64,000 bases of DNA from Brevibacterium epidermidis NBRC 14811. GTDB lineage: Bacteria > Actinomycetota > Actinomycetes > Actinomycetales > Brevibacteriaceae. The stretch is from contig NZ_BCSJ01000003.1 of the NCBI RefSeq assembly GCF_001570805.1, forward strand, positions 310,001 through 374,000. The letters are read 5' to 3'. The notes below the pieces were generated by a model. That model saw only the letters and a list, made by a program, of their open reading frames with translations, was not told the DNA's origin and did not search any database. Shown here one piece after another: positions 63,408-64,000 of this stretch. The position numbers and the translations under genes are program-made. Position 1 is the first letter of the stretch; each line of letters starts with the position of its first letter.

Positions 63408-64000
63408 AGTCCCATTCCCACTCTCAGTCCTTCCAAAACTGCCGCATGCACATTGCGGGAGGCGACGGCATCACCGATCCGGTACAGCGAAAACTTCGGC
63501 CCCGCCTCGGTGTCGGCGGATGATTGATCCGAACCGGCACCGGTATCCGGCTGGGGCTGTCCGCGCACCCACGCCTCAAGATCTGTAGCTCCGTGGTTCG
63601 TCGACTGCGACTTGAGCTCCACGTAGACCTCATCGTTCGGGGTCGTCCCGAAATCGACGACCACCGCATCCGTGACGAGCTCGGACTCCCGATCCGAATA
63701 GTCATTGCGCAGCAGCGCCACGATCTCTTTCCCCTCGATCCGCGGCTTCTGCGTCAGGCGCTCGCCGAGGCGGACCTCGACTCCGAATTCGGAGAACACC
63801 TGCAGATAAGCCGGGGAATTCATCGACCCCACGTCGATGCCGATCGTGCGTTCGGGACTGACGTAGGTGACCTGCTGGCCGTTTCGAGCCAATCGTTCGA
63901 CGGCATCGAGTGCCGGGTAGAATCCGTGGTCGTCGAAGACGAGTACCCGCTGCTTCGACTTCAGCCGGTCGTCCATGACGTCCCAGACGTCGAAGCTCGG
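63404..64000 (-). CDS. FAD/NADH:flavin oxidoreductase, C-terminal part (cut by window end)
   Basis: The frame is open to the window edge, giving ~198 codons of C-terminus. VLVFDDHGFYPALDAVERLARNGQQVTYVS is a Rossmann dinucleotide motif of the kind in the C-terminal half of Old-Yellow-type dehydrogenases (2,4-dienoyl-CoA reductase, trimethylamine or N-methylproline dehydrogenases). Late GDAVASRNVHAAVLEGLRVG is the FAD-closing motif. A Gln/Asp/Ser-rich loop (QPDTGAGSDQSSADT) interrupts the end. Overlaps the racemase start by 4 bp, so the two are co-translated. Confidence 0.8.
   Translation of the reverse strand, partial: PSFDVWDVMDDRLKSKQRVLVFDDHGFYPALDAVERLARNGQQVTYVSPERTIGIDVGSMNSPAYLQVFSEFGVEVRLGERLTQKPRIEGKEIVALLRNDYSDRESELVTDAVVVDFGTTPNDEVYVELKSQSTNHGATDLEAWVRGQPQPDTGAGSDQSSADTEAGPKFSLYRIGDAVASRNVHAAVLEGLRVGMGL

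Overview
The window reads as a chromosomal segment of a high-GC Gram-positive actinobacterium, most probably a Brevibacterium-like member of the Micrococcales. The support is GC-rich codon use, GAAAGGA-type ribosome binding sites, an LPxTG surface protein, DtxR-, LacI- and PucR-type regulation and several quaternary-amine and amino-acid catabolic genes. The genus is an inference. There are no rRNA genes, no transposases and no CRISPR array.

Layout. 0-4.9 kb: two GNAT acetyltransferases, a small membrane protein, a cold-shock protein, an LCP cell-wall ligase, thioredoxin and a methyltransferase; two copies of a 56-68 bp palindromic repeat lie here. 5-20.2 kb: a selenocysteine-dependent formate dehydrogenase operon (fdhA with an in-frame UGA and adjacent SECIS-like hairpin, a four-cluster ferredoxin subunit, an NrfD-like membrane subunit), then selD, a large LPxTG-anchored phosphodiester glycosidase/metallophosphatase, tRNA-Sec, selA and selB. 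The Sec-specific genes sit within about 15 kb of the selenoprotein that needs them. 20.5-25.5 kb: a succinate-semialdehyde-type dehydrogenase, a nucleotidyltransferase, and a trio of small secreted proteins (two paralogues flanking an NlpC/P60-like protein).

25.5-36.7 kb: catabolic and transport genes of uncertain substrate (M20 amidohydrolase, thiamine-diphosphate enzyme, MHS-type transporter, PucR regulator; DUF2332 protein; ACS-type MFS permease with a GlcD-like FAD oxidase; LysR). 36.7-41.4 kb: an EamA exporter, a divergent iron-uptake pair (siderophore-interacting reductase and binding lipoprotein) around a DtxR/IdeR-like box, and D-serine dehydratase. 41.4-46.1 kb: two divergent membrane proteins with Pro/Gln/Gly-rich N-termini and no recognised function. 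46.2-51.8 kb: an amino-acid permease, a small membrane protein, a LysR regulator and a divergent Rieske oxygenase/reductase pair of the glycine-betaine/stachydrine demethylase type.

51.8-55.5 kb is a lower-GC, probably acquired purine-salvage cassette: a LacI regulator, a purine permease and an adenosine deaminase, with a clear promoter overlapping a perfect 16-bp LacI-type operator. 55.5-60.5 kb is a complete Dpp/Opp-type ABC operon with the binding protein last. 60.6-64 kb holds a TetR/quinone-oxidoreductase pair with a twin operator, a proline racemase/hydroxyproline epimerase, and the C-terminal part of a flavin oxidoreductase cut by the window end. The last two genes and the Rieske pair would fit degradation of proline betaine or related methylated amino acids.

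Two genome-scale signals stand out: an iterated imperfect palindrome CCGCC-GA-GGCGG spread through coding and noncoding DNA in all frames, and the palindromic intergenic repeat whose two copies show a compensatory base-pair change.
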